Positions 8,656 to 18,031 of a DNA stretch of 64,000 bases are shown here, piece after piece. The stretch covers positions 6,324,001 to 6,388,000 of the forward strand of contig NZ_RAPR01000001.1 in the NCBI RefSeq assembly GCF_003610235.1, read 5' to 3'. This stretch comes from Catellatospora citrea. Lineage in GTDB: Bacteria > Actinomycetota > Actinomycetes > Mycobacteriales > Micromonosporaceae. The number at the start of each line of letters is the position of its first letter. Positions within the stretch are counted from its first letter, which is position 1. A program made the position numbers and the translations under genes. The notes beneath the pieces are model-generated. The model was not told the origin of the DNA and did not search any database. It worked only from the letters and a program-made list of their open reading frames with translations.

Positions 8656-9906
8656 ATGCGCTCCACCACAGCCAGGCGACGTGTCCTGGCATTCGCCCTG
8701 ACGACAGTGGCAGTCACAGCCGGTACCGTGGCCTGCTCCTCGGCCGACCCCGCCACCGACCCCGCCGGCACCACCTACACGATCTGGGACCCCTACCCCC
8801 AGTACGACGGCAGCTCCGACTGGGTCAAGCTGCTGAACAAGTGCGGCGCCGACGCGGGTGTCACGATCACCCGCACCGGCTACGACACCACCGATCTGAC
8901 CAACAAGGTCCTGCTGGCCGCTCAGCAGGCCAACGCGCCCGACGTGCTGATCGTCGACAACCCGGTCATCTCCACCCTTGCCGAGGCGGGCGTGCTGGCC
9001 TCCTCCGACGACACCAAGCTCGACACCACCGCGATCTCGGCGAACCTGCTCGGCGCCGGACAGAGCGGCGGCAAGACCTACGGCATCCCGATCGGCGCGA
9101 ACACCCTCGCGCTGTACTACAACAAGGCCGTGCTCAAGGCCGCCGGCGTCGACATCGCCTCGGTGACCGACTGGAATTCGCTGACCGCAGCTCTGGCCAA
9201 GGTCAAGGCGGCGGGCAAGAAGGGCATCACCTTCTCTGCCATCGGCACCGAGGAGGGCAGCTTCCAGTTCCTGCCGTGGTACTGGGGGTCGGGGGCGAAC
9301 CTGACCAAGCTCGACTCGCCGCAGGCCGTGGCCGCGGTGTCGCTGTGGACGGACTGGGTCAAGCAGGGCTACGCCCCGAACTCGGTCATCAACAACACGC
9401 AGACCACCAGCTGGCAGGAGTTCGCCACCGGTGAGTACGCCTTCGCCGAGAACGGCACCTGGCAGCTGGGCAACGCCAAGAAGGCCGGTTTCGAGTACGG
9501 CATCATCCCCGTGCCCGGAGTCGACGGCGGCACCGCCGCCGCGCCCACGGGCGGGGAGTTCGTCAGCGTGCCCGTCCAGAAGGACACCGCCCGCTACACC
9601 ACCACGCAGAAGCTGGTGTCGTGCCTGGCCTCGACCGACAACTCGCTGGCCACGGTCACCGCACTGAACTACATCGCACCGACCGAGGCGGTGCAGGCCA
9701 AGCAGGTCGCCGCCAACGCGGAGCTGCAGGTGTGGGTCGCCGCGGTAAAGGCCGCCAAGGGCCGCACCGGCGACAACCTGGGCACGGACTACCCGAAGAT
9801 CTCCCAGCAGCTGTGGACCGCGGTGCAGGCGGCGCTCAGCGGGTCGAAGACCCCGCAGGCGGCGCTGACCGACGCCCAGACCGCGGCCGCCGCGGCGACC
9901 AAGTGA
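8656..9906 (+). CDS. sugar ABC transporter solute-binding lipoprotein (CUT1)
   Basis: The 416-residue product has a signal peptide ending in the lipobox TVAC (followed by SSAD), so it should be lipid-anchored outside the membrane. The mature part is a MalE-type binding protein (TYTIWDPYPQYDGSSDWVK, later YGIPIGANTLALYYNKAVLKAAG and ATGEYAFAENGTW). It delivers an oligosaccharide to the two permeases downstream. I chose the ATG at 8656 because GAAGGGA lies 6 bases upstream; two in-frame ATGs precede it. It is the first gene of the operon behind operators 4 and 5. Confidence 0.92.
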   Translation: MRSTTARRRVLAFALTTVAVTAGTVACSSADPATDPAGTTYTIWDPYPQYDGSSDWVKLLNKCGADAGVTITRTGYDTTDLTNKVLLAAQQANAPDVLIVDNPVISTLAEAGVLASSDDTKLDTTAISANLLGAGQSGGKTYGIPIGANTLALYYNKAVLKAAGVDIASVTDWNSLTAALAKVKAAGKKGITFSAIGTEEGSFQFLPWYWGSGANLTKLDSPQAVAAVSLWTDWVKQGYAPNSVINNTQTTSWQEFATGEYAFAENGTWQLGNAKKAGFEYGIIPVPGVDGGTAAAPTGGEFVSVPVQKDTARYTTTQKLVSCLASTDNSLATVTALNYIAPTEAVQAKQVAANAELQVWVAAVKAAKGRTGDNLGTDYPKISQQLWTAVQAALSGSKTPQAALTDAQTAAAAATK

Positions 9907-9923
9907 ACCGATAGCCGACGGTC

Positions 9924-10907
9924 ATGAACATCCGGACACAAGCACCGCCTACCCGGTCTGTGGACGGCCCGAGCGGGGCGGCGTTCAGCGCCGCCCCGCC
10001 GCGGGCCGCCCGCCACCGCGCGGCTCAGGTCACATCGCAGTGGGCCGCGTGGGCGTTCCTCACCCCGATCACCGTTTACCTGATCGCGTTCTACGCTTAC
10101 CCGCTCTACCGCAACCTCGATCTGAGCCTGCGTCACTACACCGTGCGCTCCTTCGTGTACGGCAACGCGGAGTTCATCGGCTTGGACAACTACCGCACCG
10201 TCCTGGTCGACCCGACCTTCCTGCCCGCGCTGGGTCACACCGTGGTGTTCACCCTGGTGTCGCTGGCGCTGCAGTTCTCCATCGGCATGGCGCTGGCGGT
10301 CTTCTTCACCCAGCATTTCCGGCTGTCGGTCACCCTGCGGGCGCTGTTCCTCGTGCCATGGCTGCTGCCGCTGATCGTGTCAGCGTCGACCTGGTCCTGG
10401 CTGCTCAACAGCGACTCGGGCATCGTCAACACCGCCCTGGCGTTGCTCGGCGTCGATCCGGTCAACTGGCTCACCTCGCCGGACTGGTCGCTCACCTCGG
10501 TGATCATCGCGAACGTCTGGATCGGCATCCCGTTCAACCTGGTCGTGCTCTACAGCGGACTGCGGGGCATCCCCCCGCACATCCACGAAGCCGCGGCACT
10601 GGACGGGGCCACCGGCTGGCAGCGGTTCTGGCGGGTCACGTTCCCGCTGCTGCGCCCGGTCTCGGCGATCACGCTGCTGCTGGGCCTGGTCTACACCCTC
10701 AAGGTCTTCGACATCATCTGGATCATGACCAAGGGCGGGCCGGTCGACTCGTCCACGACCTTCGCCACCTGGTCCTACCGGCTCGGCTTCGGCAACCCCT
10801 TGCCCGCGTTCGGGCCCGGCGCCGCTGTCGGCAACCTGCTCATCGTCATGGCGGTCGTCTTCGGCCTGATCTACATCCGCGTCCAGCGAAAGCAGCAGCA
10901 ACCATGA
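9924..10907 (+). CDS. sugar ABC transporter permease (MalF-type)
   Basis: The 327-residue inner-membrane protein has about six membrane helices and an EAA loop (PPHIHEAAALDGATGWQRFWRVTFPLLRPV) that docks the ATPase. It follows the binding protein by 17 bp and overlaps the next permease by ATGA, so the two are translationally coupled. No ATP-binding subunit is encoded nearby. Actinobacteria often share one MsiK-type ATPase among such importers. Confidence 0.92.
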   Translation: MNIRTQAPPTRSVDGPSGAAFSAAPPRAARHRAAQVTSQWAAWAFLTPITVYLIAFYAYPLYRNLDLSLRHYTVRSFVYGNAEFIGLDNYRTVLVDPTFLPALGHTVVFTLVSLALQFSIGMALAVFFTQHFRLSVTLRALFLVPWLLPLIVSASTWSWLLNSDSGIVNTALALLGVDPVNWLTSPDWSLTSVIIANVWIGIPFNLVVLYSGLRGIPPHIHEAAALDGATGWQRFWRVTFPLLRPVSAITLLLGLVYTLKVFDIIWIMTKGGPVDSSTTFATWSYRLGFGNPLPAFGPGAAVGNLLIVMAVVFGLIYIRVQRKQQQP

Positions 10908-11722
10908 CCACGAAGAGGAGTGGGGCCAAGACCGCCGCCGGCCTGGCGGCGACCGCGGTGATGCTGTTCCCGGTCTACTGGATGATCAACGTCTCGTTCA
11001 CGTCCGACCAGCGGATGCGCAAGAGTCCACCCGACTGGTTTCCCGTCGACGGCACTCTCGACGGCTACCGCGCCGTACTCGACCAGCAGCTGCCATACCT
11101 GGGCGCCAGCCTGATCGTCGGCCTGGGCACGGTGGCGCTCACCCTCGCTGTCGCCGCCCCCGCCGGGTTCGCCCTGGCCAAGCTGCGTCCCCGGGGCGGC
11201 GGCGTGCTCAGTTTCCTGTTGCTGGTCGCGCAGATGATCCCCGGGATCATCATGGCGATGGGCTACTACGCCTTCCTGCTCAACATCGGCATGCTCAACA
11301 CGCTGCCCGGTGTGATCATCGCCGACACCACCATCGCGGTGCCGTTCGCCGTACTCATCTTCACCGCGTTCATGGCCGGCATACCCGATGAGATCATGCA
11401 GGCCGCGGTGACCGACGGCGCAGGGACACTGCGCACCTTCTGGTCGGTGATCATGCCCGTCAGCCGCAACGCCACCGTCACCGTGTCGCTGTTCGCGTTC
11501 CTGTGGGCGTGGTCGGACTTCGTCTTCGCCAGCACGCTGGACAGCGGCGGCACGCTGCGCCCCATCACGCTGGGCATCTACCACTACATCGGCAACAACA
11601 ACCAGGAATGGAACGCGATCATGGCCACCGCGGTCGTGGCGTCGATCCCCGCGACCGTCCTGCTCGTCCTCGCCCAGCGCTATGTAGCCGCCGGCGTATC
11701 CGCCGGAGCGGTCAAGGACTGA
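10904..11722 (+). CDS. sugar ABC transporter permease (MalG-type)
   Basis: The 272-residue membrane protein starts at the ATG overlapping the previous stop. Its EAA-like loop reads PDEIMQAAVTDGAGTLRTFWSVIMPVSRN; the usual Glu-Ala-Ala is Gln-Ala-Ala here. It pairs with the MalF-type permease to form the channel. Much longer upstream reading in this frame lies inside the other permease gene and is not coding. Confidence 0.92.
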   Translation: MTTKRSGAKTAAGLAATAVMLFPVYWMINVSFTSDQRMRKSPPDWFPVDGTLDGYRAVLDQQLPYLGASLIVGLGTVALTLAVAAPAGFALAKLRPRGGGVLSFLLLVAQMIPGIIMAMGYYAFLLNIGMLNTLPGVIIADTTIAVPFAVLIFTAFMAGIPDEIMQAAVTDGAGTLRTFWSVIMPVSRNATVTVSLFAFLWAWSDFVFASTLDSGGTLRPITLGIYHYIGNNNQEWNAIMATAVVASIPATVLLVLAQRYVAAGVSAGAVKD

Positions 11723-11831
11723 CCCACCCCGATCCGCGCGGCCGGCCTGCCCAGGCGTGCCGGTCATACCCGCCTGCCTTGCCCGCCCGCGACGGCCGGG
11801 CGTTCGACGCCGCACCCGAAAGAGGCTCACC

Positions 11832-13598
11832 ATGACCATCGTCGCCCCACAAGGTCCGGTGTTCTCCCTGTGGGAGATCCCGTTCAGCCACCGCGGATCG
11901 TGGTTCAGCTTCTCGCCGGTGATCGCCGAGAAGACCTATGCAGACGACGTACACCTGGTCTCCCACCACAGCGGCATGCACCCCGTCCTGCGCATGGTGC
12001 CGGTCACCGCGGGCAGACGACGCGTGCACACCACCATCACCGCCACCCCAGCCCTGCTGACCTGGAGCCACCACCAGGGCGCCATCGCAGTGGCCTATGA
12101 CAGCGACGACACCGTCCGCGTCACCGGCACCGGCCTGGACCTGCTCATCGCGGCCGCGAACCCGTCACTGACCCCGTTCACCGGCCCCTACTTCTTCCGT
12201 GACCCCGCCGACGGATCACACGTCTACACCCTGTACGAGACCGGCCGGCGCTACCGCATCACGGTGCTGTCCGGGCGCCTCGCCGAGGTCACCGGGGAGC
12301 AGGCTCTCGGCACCACCGAACGCGGTGTCGTCTGCACCGGCGACGGCCGGCGTTGGGAGATCGCGATCGAGGAGTACGCCACCGCCCGCACCCCCTACCG
12401 GACCGAACGCCGCTTCGACGAGATCCACGCCGACGCCCAGACCGCGTTCAACACGTTCGTCGACGCCGTCGCACCCTGGCGCGACGAGCAGACCCCCGCC
12501 GCCGAACTCGCCGCCTACGTGCTGTGGTCGGCGACCGTACGACCCGCCGGATTCCTCAACCGCCCCGGCGTGCTCATGTCCAAGCACTGGATGAACAAGA
12601 TCTGGAGTTGGGACCACTGCTTCAACGCCCTCGCCCTCGCCGACGGACAACCCGACCTGGCCTGGGACCAGTTCCAGACCCCCTTCGACCACCAGGACCC
12701 CGCCGGAGCGTTACCCGACTCCGTCACCCACTCGGAGATCCTGCACAACTTCGTCAAACCGCCGATCCACGGCTGGACCCTGCGCCAACTGCGACGCCGG
12801 CTGCCCTCGGTGCTCGCAGACCTGAACCAGGCATACCAGCGGCTGGCTGACTGGACCCGCTTCTGGCTCGACCACCGCCGTGCCCCGGGCAGCCCACTGG
12901 CCCACTACCAGCACGGCAACGACAGCGGCTGGGACAACGCCACCTGCTTCGACCGCGAACGCGTCGTCGAATCGGCTGACCTGGCCGCCTTCCTCATCCT
13001 GCAGATGAGTGAACTCGCCGACGTCGCCGCCGAACTCGGCCTTCATCACGAGGCAGCCGCCTGGCGGCGCAACTCCGAGCAGATGCACACCAACCTGATC
13101 GAGCACCTGTGGACCGGACGACGATTCCGCGCCCGCGGCGTACTGTCCGGTCAGACCTGGACCAGCACCAGCCTGCTCGACCTCATGCCGATCGTCCTGG
13201 GCGCCCAGCTCAAACCCGCCATCGGTGATGCCCTGGCCGAGGGCATCCGCGCGCACCTCACCCCCCACGGGCTCGCCACAGAACTGCCCACCTCACCGCA
13301 CTACACCGCTGACGGCTACTGGCGCGGACCGATATGGGCACCCTCCACCGTCCTCATCGAGGACGGGCTGCGACGCGCCGGGCACACCGAACTCGCCGAC
13401 GACATCAGCACCCGTTTCCGGGCTCTGTGTGAGAAGTCCGGCTTCGCCGAGAACTTCGACGCCCAAACCGGCGCCGGCCTACGCGACCGCGCCTACACCT
13501 GGACAGCCAGCGCATACCTCATCCTCGCCGCAGCCCACCAACAGCGAACCCCCCGCAGTGGCGACGGCGGATCTTGCGCGGCGGGTCAGTCGCGTTGA
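11832..13598 (+). CDS. GH63/MGH1-like alpha-glycosidase, cytosolic
   Basis: The 588-residue protein has no signal peptide. The N-terminal part is beta-rich, and an (alpha/alpha)6 barrel begins near residue 220 (MSKHWMNKIWSWDHCFNALAL). HGNDSGWDNATCF likely carries the catalytic Asp of GH63-like enzymes, and WRGPIWAPSTVLIEDGL is the conserved late-barrel motif. It probably trims the oligosaccharide after import. The ATG at 11832 follows AAAGAGG. It lies 109 bp behind the permease genes and is likely in the same regulon. Trehalase-like GH37 or GH15 activity is an alternative. Confidence 0.85.
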   Translation: MTIVAPQGPVFSLWEIPFSHRGSWFSFSPVIAEKTYADDVHLVSHHSGMHPVLRMVPVTAGRRRVHTTITATPALLTWSHHQGAIAVAYDSDDTVRVTGTGLDLLIAAANPSLTPFTGPYFFRDPADGSHVYTLYETGRRYRITVLSGRLAEVTGEQALGTTERGVVCTGDGRRWEIAIEEYATARTPYRTERRFDEIHADAQTAFNTFVDAVAPWRDEQTPAAELAAYVLWSATVRPAGFLNRPGVLMSKHWMNKIWSWDHCFNALALADGQPDLAWDQFQTPFDHQDPAGALPDSVTHSEILHNFVKPPIHGWTLRQLRRRLPSVLADLNQAYQRLADWTRFWLDHRRAPGSPLAHYQHGNDSGWDNATCFDRERVVESADLAAFLILQMSELADVAAELGLHHEAAAWRRNSEQMHTNLIEHLWTGRRFRARGVLSGQTWTSTSLLDLMPIVLGAQLKPAIGDALAEGIRAHLTPHGLATELPTSPHYTADGYWRGPIWAPSTVLIEDGLRRAGHTELADDISTRFRALCEKSGFAENFDAQTGAGLRDRAYTWTASAYLILAAAHQQRTPRSGDGGSCAAGQSR

Positions 13599-13614
13599 TT
13601 CGGCCGGTGAGATT

Positions 13615-13698
13615 CGGCGCGTCCGCACGCGCGGGATGGTCACCGTGGGCCCATGAGCTGCTGGAATGTGGTTCGGATTATGCCGGGTATGGTCTACC
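13615..13698 (+). repeat. 84-bp direct repeat, copy B, with -10-like TATGGT
   Basis: Same length and orientation as 4076-4159, with 65 of 84 identities. It starts 16 bp after the stop of the GH63-like gene. TATGGT lies at 13688-13693. The two copies bracket the whole sugar-use block. Confidence 0.6.
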
Positions 13699-13741
13699 AC
13701 CTCAGAGAGCGCATGCCATTGATGGATGTGCTCTCTCTTTT
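13697..13741 (+). ncRNA. possible small RNA with intrinsic terminator
   Basis: An 11-bp stem (AGAGAGCGCAT at 13704-13714 with ATGTGCTCTCT at 13726-13736, one G-U pair) is followed directly by CTTTT, a classic terminator that is unusual for such GC-rich DNA. It sits right after the TATGGT box of repeat copy B, like its counterpart at 4158-4218. It could instead simply terminate the sugar operon. Confidence 0.4.
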
Positions 13742-13877
13742 GTCCGAGTGACTACTGAGTGACTAGGGTCGAAGATCAAGGGCCGCGCGCGCGTCGCCCG
13801 TGCTGCGGTTCTGGCGGCCGGTCGCGGGCACGCGGCGCAGTGCACCAGACTTGGCCGACCTCATGCAGGATGACGAC

Positions 13878-14237
13878 GTGGCAGAGAGCAGCGGGTATCC
13901 GCAGATCGTCCTCAACCCCGATGCCGATCTGCAAAGACTCACCTGGGAGAACCACGTGGTTCTGGCCGCCGTGCAGGCGTCACTTGGCAATATCGGTCCT
14001 GACGTGCGTGGCATAGCCGTCGAGGCAGGCAAGGACCGGGTGACCTTCCATGTCGCGCTCACTCAGCGAAGCGCAAAGGGAGACGAGGACATCGAAGACA
14101 TGCTGAGCGAGTTCGAAGCAGTGACTGGCGGCTACGTGCGAGGAACCTTCGCACTCGACACCCTTGTCACGGTGGGCGACACAGGACCAGAGTGGAGCGG
14201 CTATCGCTGGCGACGCATCTTCCTCGCACATGCGTGA
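13878..14237 (+). CDS. hypothetical protein
   Basis: The soluble 119-residue protein begins MAESSGYPQIVLNPDADLQ and contains alternating strands and one acidic helix (GDEDIEDMLSEFEAVTGG). I do not recognise the family. The GTG at 13878 has AGGA 7 bases upstream; ATG 13863 and further upstream starts are possible. It is the first of a run of small orphan genes reminiscent of immunity proteins. Confidence 0.55.
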   Translation: MAESSGYPQIVLNPDADLQRLTWENHVVLAAVQASLGNIGPDVRGIAVEAGKDRVTFHVALTQRSAKGDEDIEDMLSEFEAVTGGYVRGTFALDTLVTVGDTGPEWSGYRWRRIFLAHA

Positions 14238-14462
14238 AAGCGGGGCTCCGCCCCGGACCCCGGCCACCGCTGCAGAGATGCCGCGGGGAAGGCACGAGGC
14301 GATGTGTTGACGTGGTCCGGGTGGTGATCTCCTTGCGACGGCACCCAAGGGCGTACCGGTGCACTCGGACCGGTCAAGGGCCAAACCGCTATGCGGTCGG
14401 CTCCGCTGTGCCCCGCCGAGCCCTCGCCGGCTCGGTCGGAGACTGCCGCCGCGAGGAGATCA

Positions 14463-14681
14463 TCACTCGCCAGGCTTGCGCCCGGGGCGCTGGTCCTGGT
14501 CGTCATCGTCGTCACGCATGAGCCGGTCGAGATCTTCGGGGCGCATTTTCTTGATCTCTTCTTCCAGGGCTCGGCTGTAGTGGCGGTCGTTGGGATCCAG
14601 GCCGTTGCATCCCTTACGGCGCCGGTAGGCGTGAAGGAACCCGCCCAGTTCTCTGCGTATCCGATCCTCCCGCCGCGACAT
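14463..14681 (-). CDS. small conserved hypothetical protein
   Basis: The very charged 72-residue protein runs MSRREDRIRRELGGFLHAYRR, then EEEIKKMRPEDLDRLMRDDDDDQ and a basic tail. It has no membrane segment and looks helical. The ATG at 14681 begins the part with normal codon use; the frame stays open further upstream. Function unknown. Confidence 0.5.
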   Translation of the reverse strand: MSRREDRIRRELGGFLHAYRRRKGCNGLDPNDRHYSRALEEEIKKMRPEDLDRLMRDDDDDQDQRPGRKPGE

Positions 14682-15131
14682 GGCCTCACGGTACGAACGA
14701 AGGGGACGTGGCCGCCAGTGGGTTTGTTGCACGTGCCCGTGCGGATCATTGCGGGCCATGAGCCCGGATGAGGGGGAGTCATCCAGGCCACTCGGGACCA
14801 CGGCCCACCAGGTGAGCCAGGGTCAGAGACGATGATCTGGCCGATTCCCAAGTTGAGAGTGGGTCTGAGGTCAGCAGGCGGGTGCGGTTATGGCACTTGA
14901 GTACTGTGGCGGCCCGGCGGCGGGGGAGGTCCGGGTCGCCTTGGGGCTGCCGACGGCCGGATGAACCACCGGCTCGATGATCTCTCGCTCCCGCCTCACG
15001 CCCAAGTAAGCGAGCACCCGGTCATTGCACGCCGGTCGAGCGCCACTGTGACTGGGTTGGTGTGTGGTGAACGGCAAACTGCCCAAGCCGGTCTCCAGTC
15101 CGGCTATGGCGGATGCGGCATACTCCCCGGC
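14682..15131. other. intergenic, no gene seen
   Basis: About 450 bases lie between divergent genes. Short open frames here have poor codon use. No repeat or strong hairpin was found. It probably contains the promoter of the downstream interrupted gene. Confidence 0.4.
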
Positions 15132-16427
15132 GTGATATCGCCGCTGGAGACGTTCGCCGGGCTGCTCGACTAGTCGGTCCGCGAGATCGCCGAACTGGCG
15201 GCGGATGCGCGCAGGTTCGACCCCGTAGCCGTCGGCCGCATCGCCGACATCTGGGACAACAACATCTTTCCCCTGGTGAGCGCGGCCTCGGCGGTGCGGC
15301 CGCTGCGATCCGAGCGAGCCCGCGCCGGACTACTTTGGATGGCCGACCTCGGTGCCGCCCGGCGGCAGTTGCTGGTCGACCTGGACCCGGCGCTGGAGGG
15401 TTTCCTGCCGCCTGCCAGGCCCGAGCCTTCCGCACACCGGGACTACCGGGGAGAACTCCGGCCGGGCTCCTTCCCGGTGACCGCCGAGGTCGTGCGCGGG
15501 CTCGGCGTCGACTACGACCTGGCGGGCGCCGCCGTCCGGTCGCTCAGTGTGCGCGCGACGGCCGCCGGCCTGCGGGTGCACCTGACGCTCGCCGCCCCGC
15601 GGCGATTCGCGCCCAGCGAGGGACGTGTGGCCACAGACGGGTCCCGTAAACCTTGGCCCGCGGCCCCGCTCAGGTTCAGCTTCGACGACGTCTCCGACTT
15701 CGGGTTCGATGCCGAAGACCGGGTAGGGGCGGTGCTGAACTGCGCAGACACCGGGCTGGCAGTGACCCTAGGGCGAACCGGGCACCTGCTCGCCCGCGTA
15801 GGCACGGTATGGCCCGACGACCCGCGGTGGCACGAGTCGGCGGCTGCTCGGGCAGCCGACCCCGGCACGCCTCATGAGCGGCGGCAACGGCGCGAGCCGG
15901 TGCGCGCCGCGACCCTGACTGCACAACAGCAGGCCGCCGCCCGCGCGCTGCACATGCTGATGCTCCAGGTACGGCTCGTCGGCTACTACCCGCACCTGGC
16001 AGCGACCGTGCCGGTGAGCGAGATCTGCCGCATCGCGGCCGCCGCGGGCAGCGCGATCCTCGCCGCGAGCGCGTACCGCGGTGCCGCGCGCGACAAGGCC
16101 TTCGCCGCCCTCGAGGAGCAGTGGCGGCACGTGCCACCGCACCTGCCGACCGCACCTGTCGGTCCCGGCCCGGCGGTGTTTCGCTTCGTCTCCTACACCG
16201 AGCCCCACGACGATCACGACGTGGCCCGGCCAGGCTCGGCCGTCGTGCTCGCGGCGGTCCCGGGCGAGGACCCGGCGGCACCGTGGAACCGCGCGGGTGA
16301 GGAGATCGTCCAGCCCGCGCAATTCCGCCTCGCGAGCAGCGCGTTCGCCGGGGTCAAGCAGGTTCGCTGCGATGCCGGTGCGCTGAGCATCGACGACACG
16401 TTCGCCATCCACCCACAGGACCGGTAG
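15132..16427 (+). pseudogene. hypothetical protein gene interrupted by an in-frame TAG
   Basis: Reading from GTG 15132 gives MISPLETFAGLLD, then TAG at 15171-15173, then SVREIAELAADARRFDPVAVG in the same frame without a break to 16427. CAG to TAG would explain it. CATACT lies 7 bases before the GTG, which suggests a leaderless start. Downstream of the stop the first usable start is GTG 15276 (383 residues), so a shortened protein may still be made. The long part is soluble and Ala/Arg-rich and I do not recognise it. A sequencing error is possible. Confidence 0.6.
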
Positions 16428-16498
16428 CTCGTGAGCTTGACCTGGCCCGACTGCTGGACCGCTCAGCGGATGTCAGCGACGGCCGCTACGGTGCGTCG

Positions 16499-17026
16499 GT
16501 GACCTATGAAAACGTTCATCCGCTGCGCACCGTGACCGTCAACGGCATGACCGCCGAGATCGACGAACTGCTCGCGCCCGTCGTCGAGCTGACCTGGCGC
16601 AACGGGTTTCGCACCTTCACCAGCTGCCAGGACGCTGGGGAGAGTAATGCCAGCTGGGTGGACATCCTGCCACACATGGCTGATTACGTCGCCAGGCGCA
16701 CGGGCTGGGCCTTTCTTGACTTTCCGGTCGACGACGGACTGGCGTTCCTGACCGCGGTGGCCAAGTCGGGGCCGCGCGATGCGTTCTATGTCCGAATGAC
16801 CCACTGGGCCGCGCCTGACGCCTGGGATGTCAAGGTCAAGCCGATGGACGTGGCCATGATGCGTGAGGCGGAGGAGTCGTTTTTCGAGATCCGGCTGCTG
16901 CAGGTTTGCCTGCCTGTCTACGACCTGCCCGAGCTGGAGCGGCGCCTGGCGGAGTACGAGGCGGGCAGGCTGGTGAGCCCGGCTTCCACCGACTGGACCA
17001 CCGTCGGACGGCCCCGCCGAGCATAG
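16499..17026 (+). CDS. conserved hypothetical protein
   Basis: The soluble 175-residue protein has a distinctive segment, ELTWRNGFRTFTSCQDAGESNASWVDI, and a C-terminal helix with LERRLAEYEAG. I do not recognise the family. GTG 16499 has TACGGT (16487-16492) 6 bases upstream, so it may be leaderless. It converges on the DUF1963-like gene with a 56-bp gap. Confidence 0.65.
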   Translation: MTYENVHPLRTVTVNGMTAEIDELLAPVVELTWRNGFRTFTSCQDAGESNASWVDILPHMADYVARRTGWAFLDFPVDDGLAFLTAVAKSGPRDAFYVRMTHWAAPDAWDVKVKPMDVAMMREAEESFFEIRLLQVCLPVYDLPELERRLAEYEAGRLVSPASTDWTTVGRPRRA

Positions 17027-17082
17027 GTCGACGGGACCGCCTCATCACATTGTCGATCTCGACGCCGCGTTCGGTCGGCAGG

Positions 17083-17982
17083 TCAGGAGCAGTCGAACCG
17101 GTAGTCGAACGGCCGGTCCGGGCAGGTCGTGCAGACGAACAGACAGATCCCGCCGACATCGCCGAGCATCAGGCCGGCAGGATTGCGGATGGCCCGCCAT
17201 GGGTGATCCTCCGGGCTGTCCCAGGCCCACCCCGCCATGGCCGGACGGTCGGCCATGGTGATCCACCGCTTGTCGTCGCCGCGGTTGAACTCCCAGCTCG
17301 CGACCGTCAGCAGGTGCTGCATCTGCGAGCCGCAGGCGCACTCCGGCCAGTCCGGCTGTTGCGTCCAGCCGGGATAGCCGTCCACCTTGGTGCCCGGCGC
17401 GACCGCGAGGTCGCTGTCGTAGTCCCAGCCGGTGTCCTGCTTGATCTGGGCGACCTGATCACGGATCTGTGACCACACGGCTAGCGACAGGTCGTGCGTC
17501 GGGTACTCGGTCACCGGCTCCGGGGAAAGTACGCAGGGATCCGGGATGTGGTTCTGGTCTGCTTCGGTGTCCGGGGAGGGCATCAGCCGGCGCGGATCGG
17601 TGATGTCTGCCCTGCGACGCCACCGCAGCTGCGGGCGCGGTGAACCCCACGGCGCGTGGTCGAAGGGACACCACAGAACCTGCAGCAGGTCGGTGCCTGC
17701 CGGGAACGGCAGTTGCGGGACGTCGGCGGCGTAGAGCTGCAGGACCGGTACGAGCGGCACCTCGGGCTCGCCGGGCCAGCTGTCGAGATGGTCGTCGCCC
17801 TGCGGTCCGTCGCACGTCGGCCACGGCTCGTCGGCGGGCCACAGCAGCGGGCCGCCCATCGAGCTCTGTCCGGCGGTCGGTGTGCCGGGCCGCGGGTGCA
17901 GCCGGATCGTCGTACGAGCCAGCGGTGCCAACTGCGGGATCACGGCCGCGACGTCGATGCGGGCGTGTGGGGTCGTGTACAC
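17083..17982 (-). CDS. DUF1963-like protein
   Basis: The soluble 299-residue protein contains SSMGGPLLWPADEPWPTC near the N-terminus, VPVLQLYAADVPQLPFPAGTDLLQVLWCP in the middle, and a Cys-containing end (ICLFVCTTCPDRPFDYRFDCS). This is the DUF1963/YwqG-type pattern of a small-protein family of unknown activity. The GTG at 17982 has TACGAT 7 bases upstream, so it is likely leaderless; the longer in-frame extension overlaps the next gene and looks non-coding. Confidence 0.75.
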   Translation of the reverse strand: MYTTPHARIDVAAVIPQLAPLARTTIRLHPRPGTPTAGQSSMGGPLLWPADEPWPTCDGPQGDDHLDSWPGEPEVPLVPVLQLYAADVPQLPFPAGTDLLQVLWCPFDHAPWGSPRPQLRWRRRADITDPRRLMPSPDTEADQNHIPDPCVLSPEPVTEYPTHDLSLAVWSQIRDQVAQIKQDTGWDYDSDLAVAPGTKVDGYPGWTQQPDWPECACGSQMQHLLTVASWEFNRGDDKRWITMADRPAMAGWAWDSPEDHPWRAIRNPAGLMLGDVGGICLFVCTTCPDRPFDYRFDCS

Positions 17983-18031
17983 GCCGGTGATCGTAGGGCG
18001 ATCGCCGACGAGGTGACGCCCCCGGTTCCGG

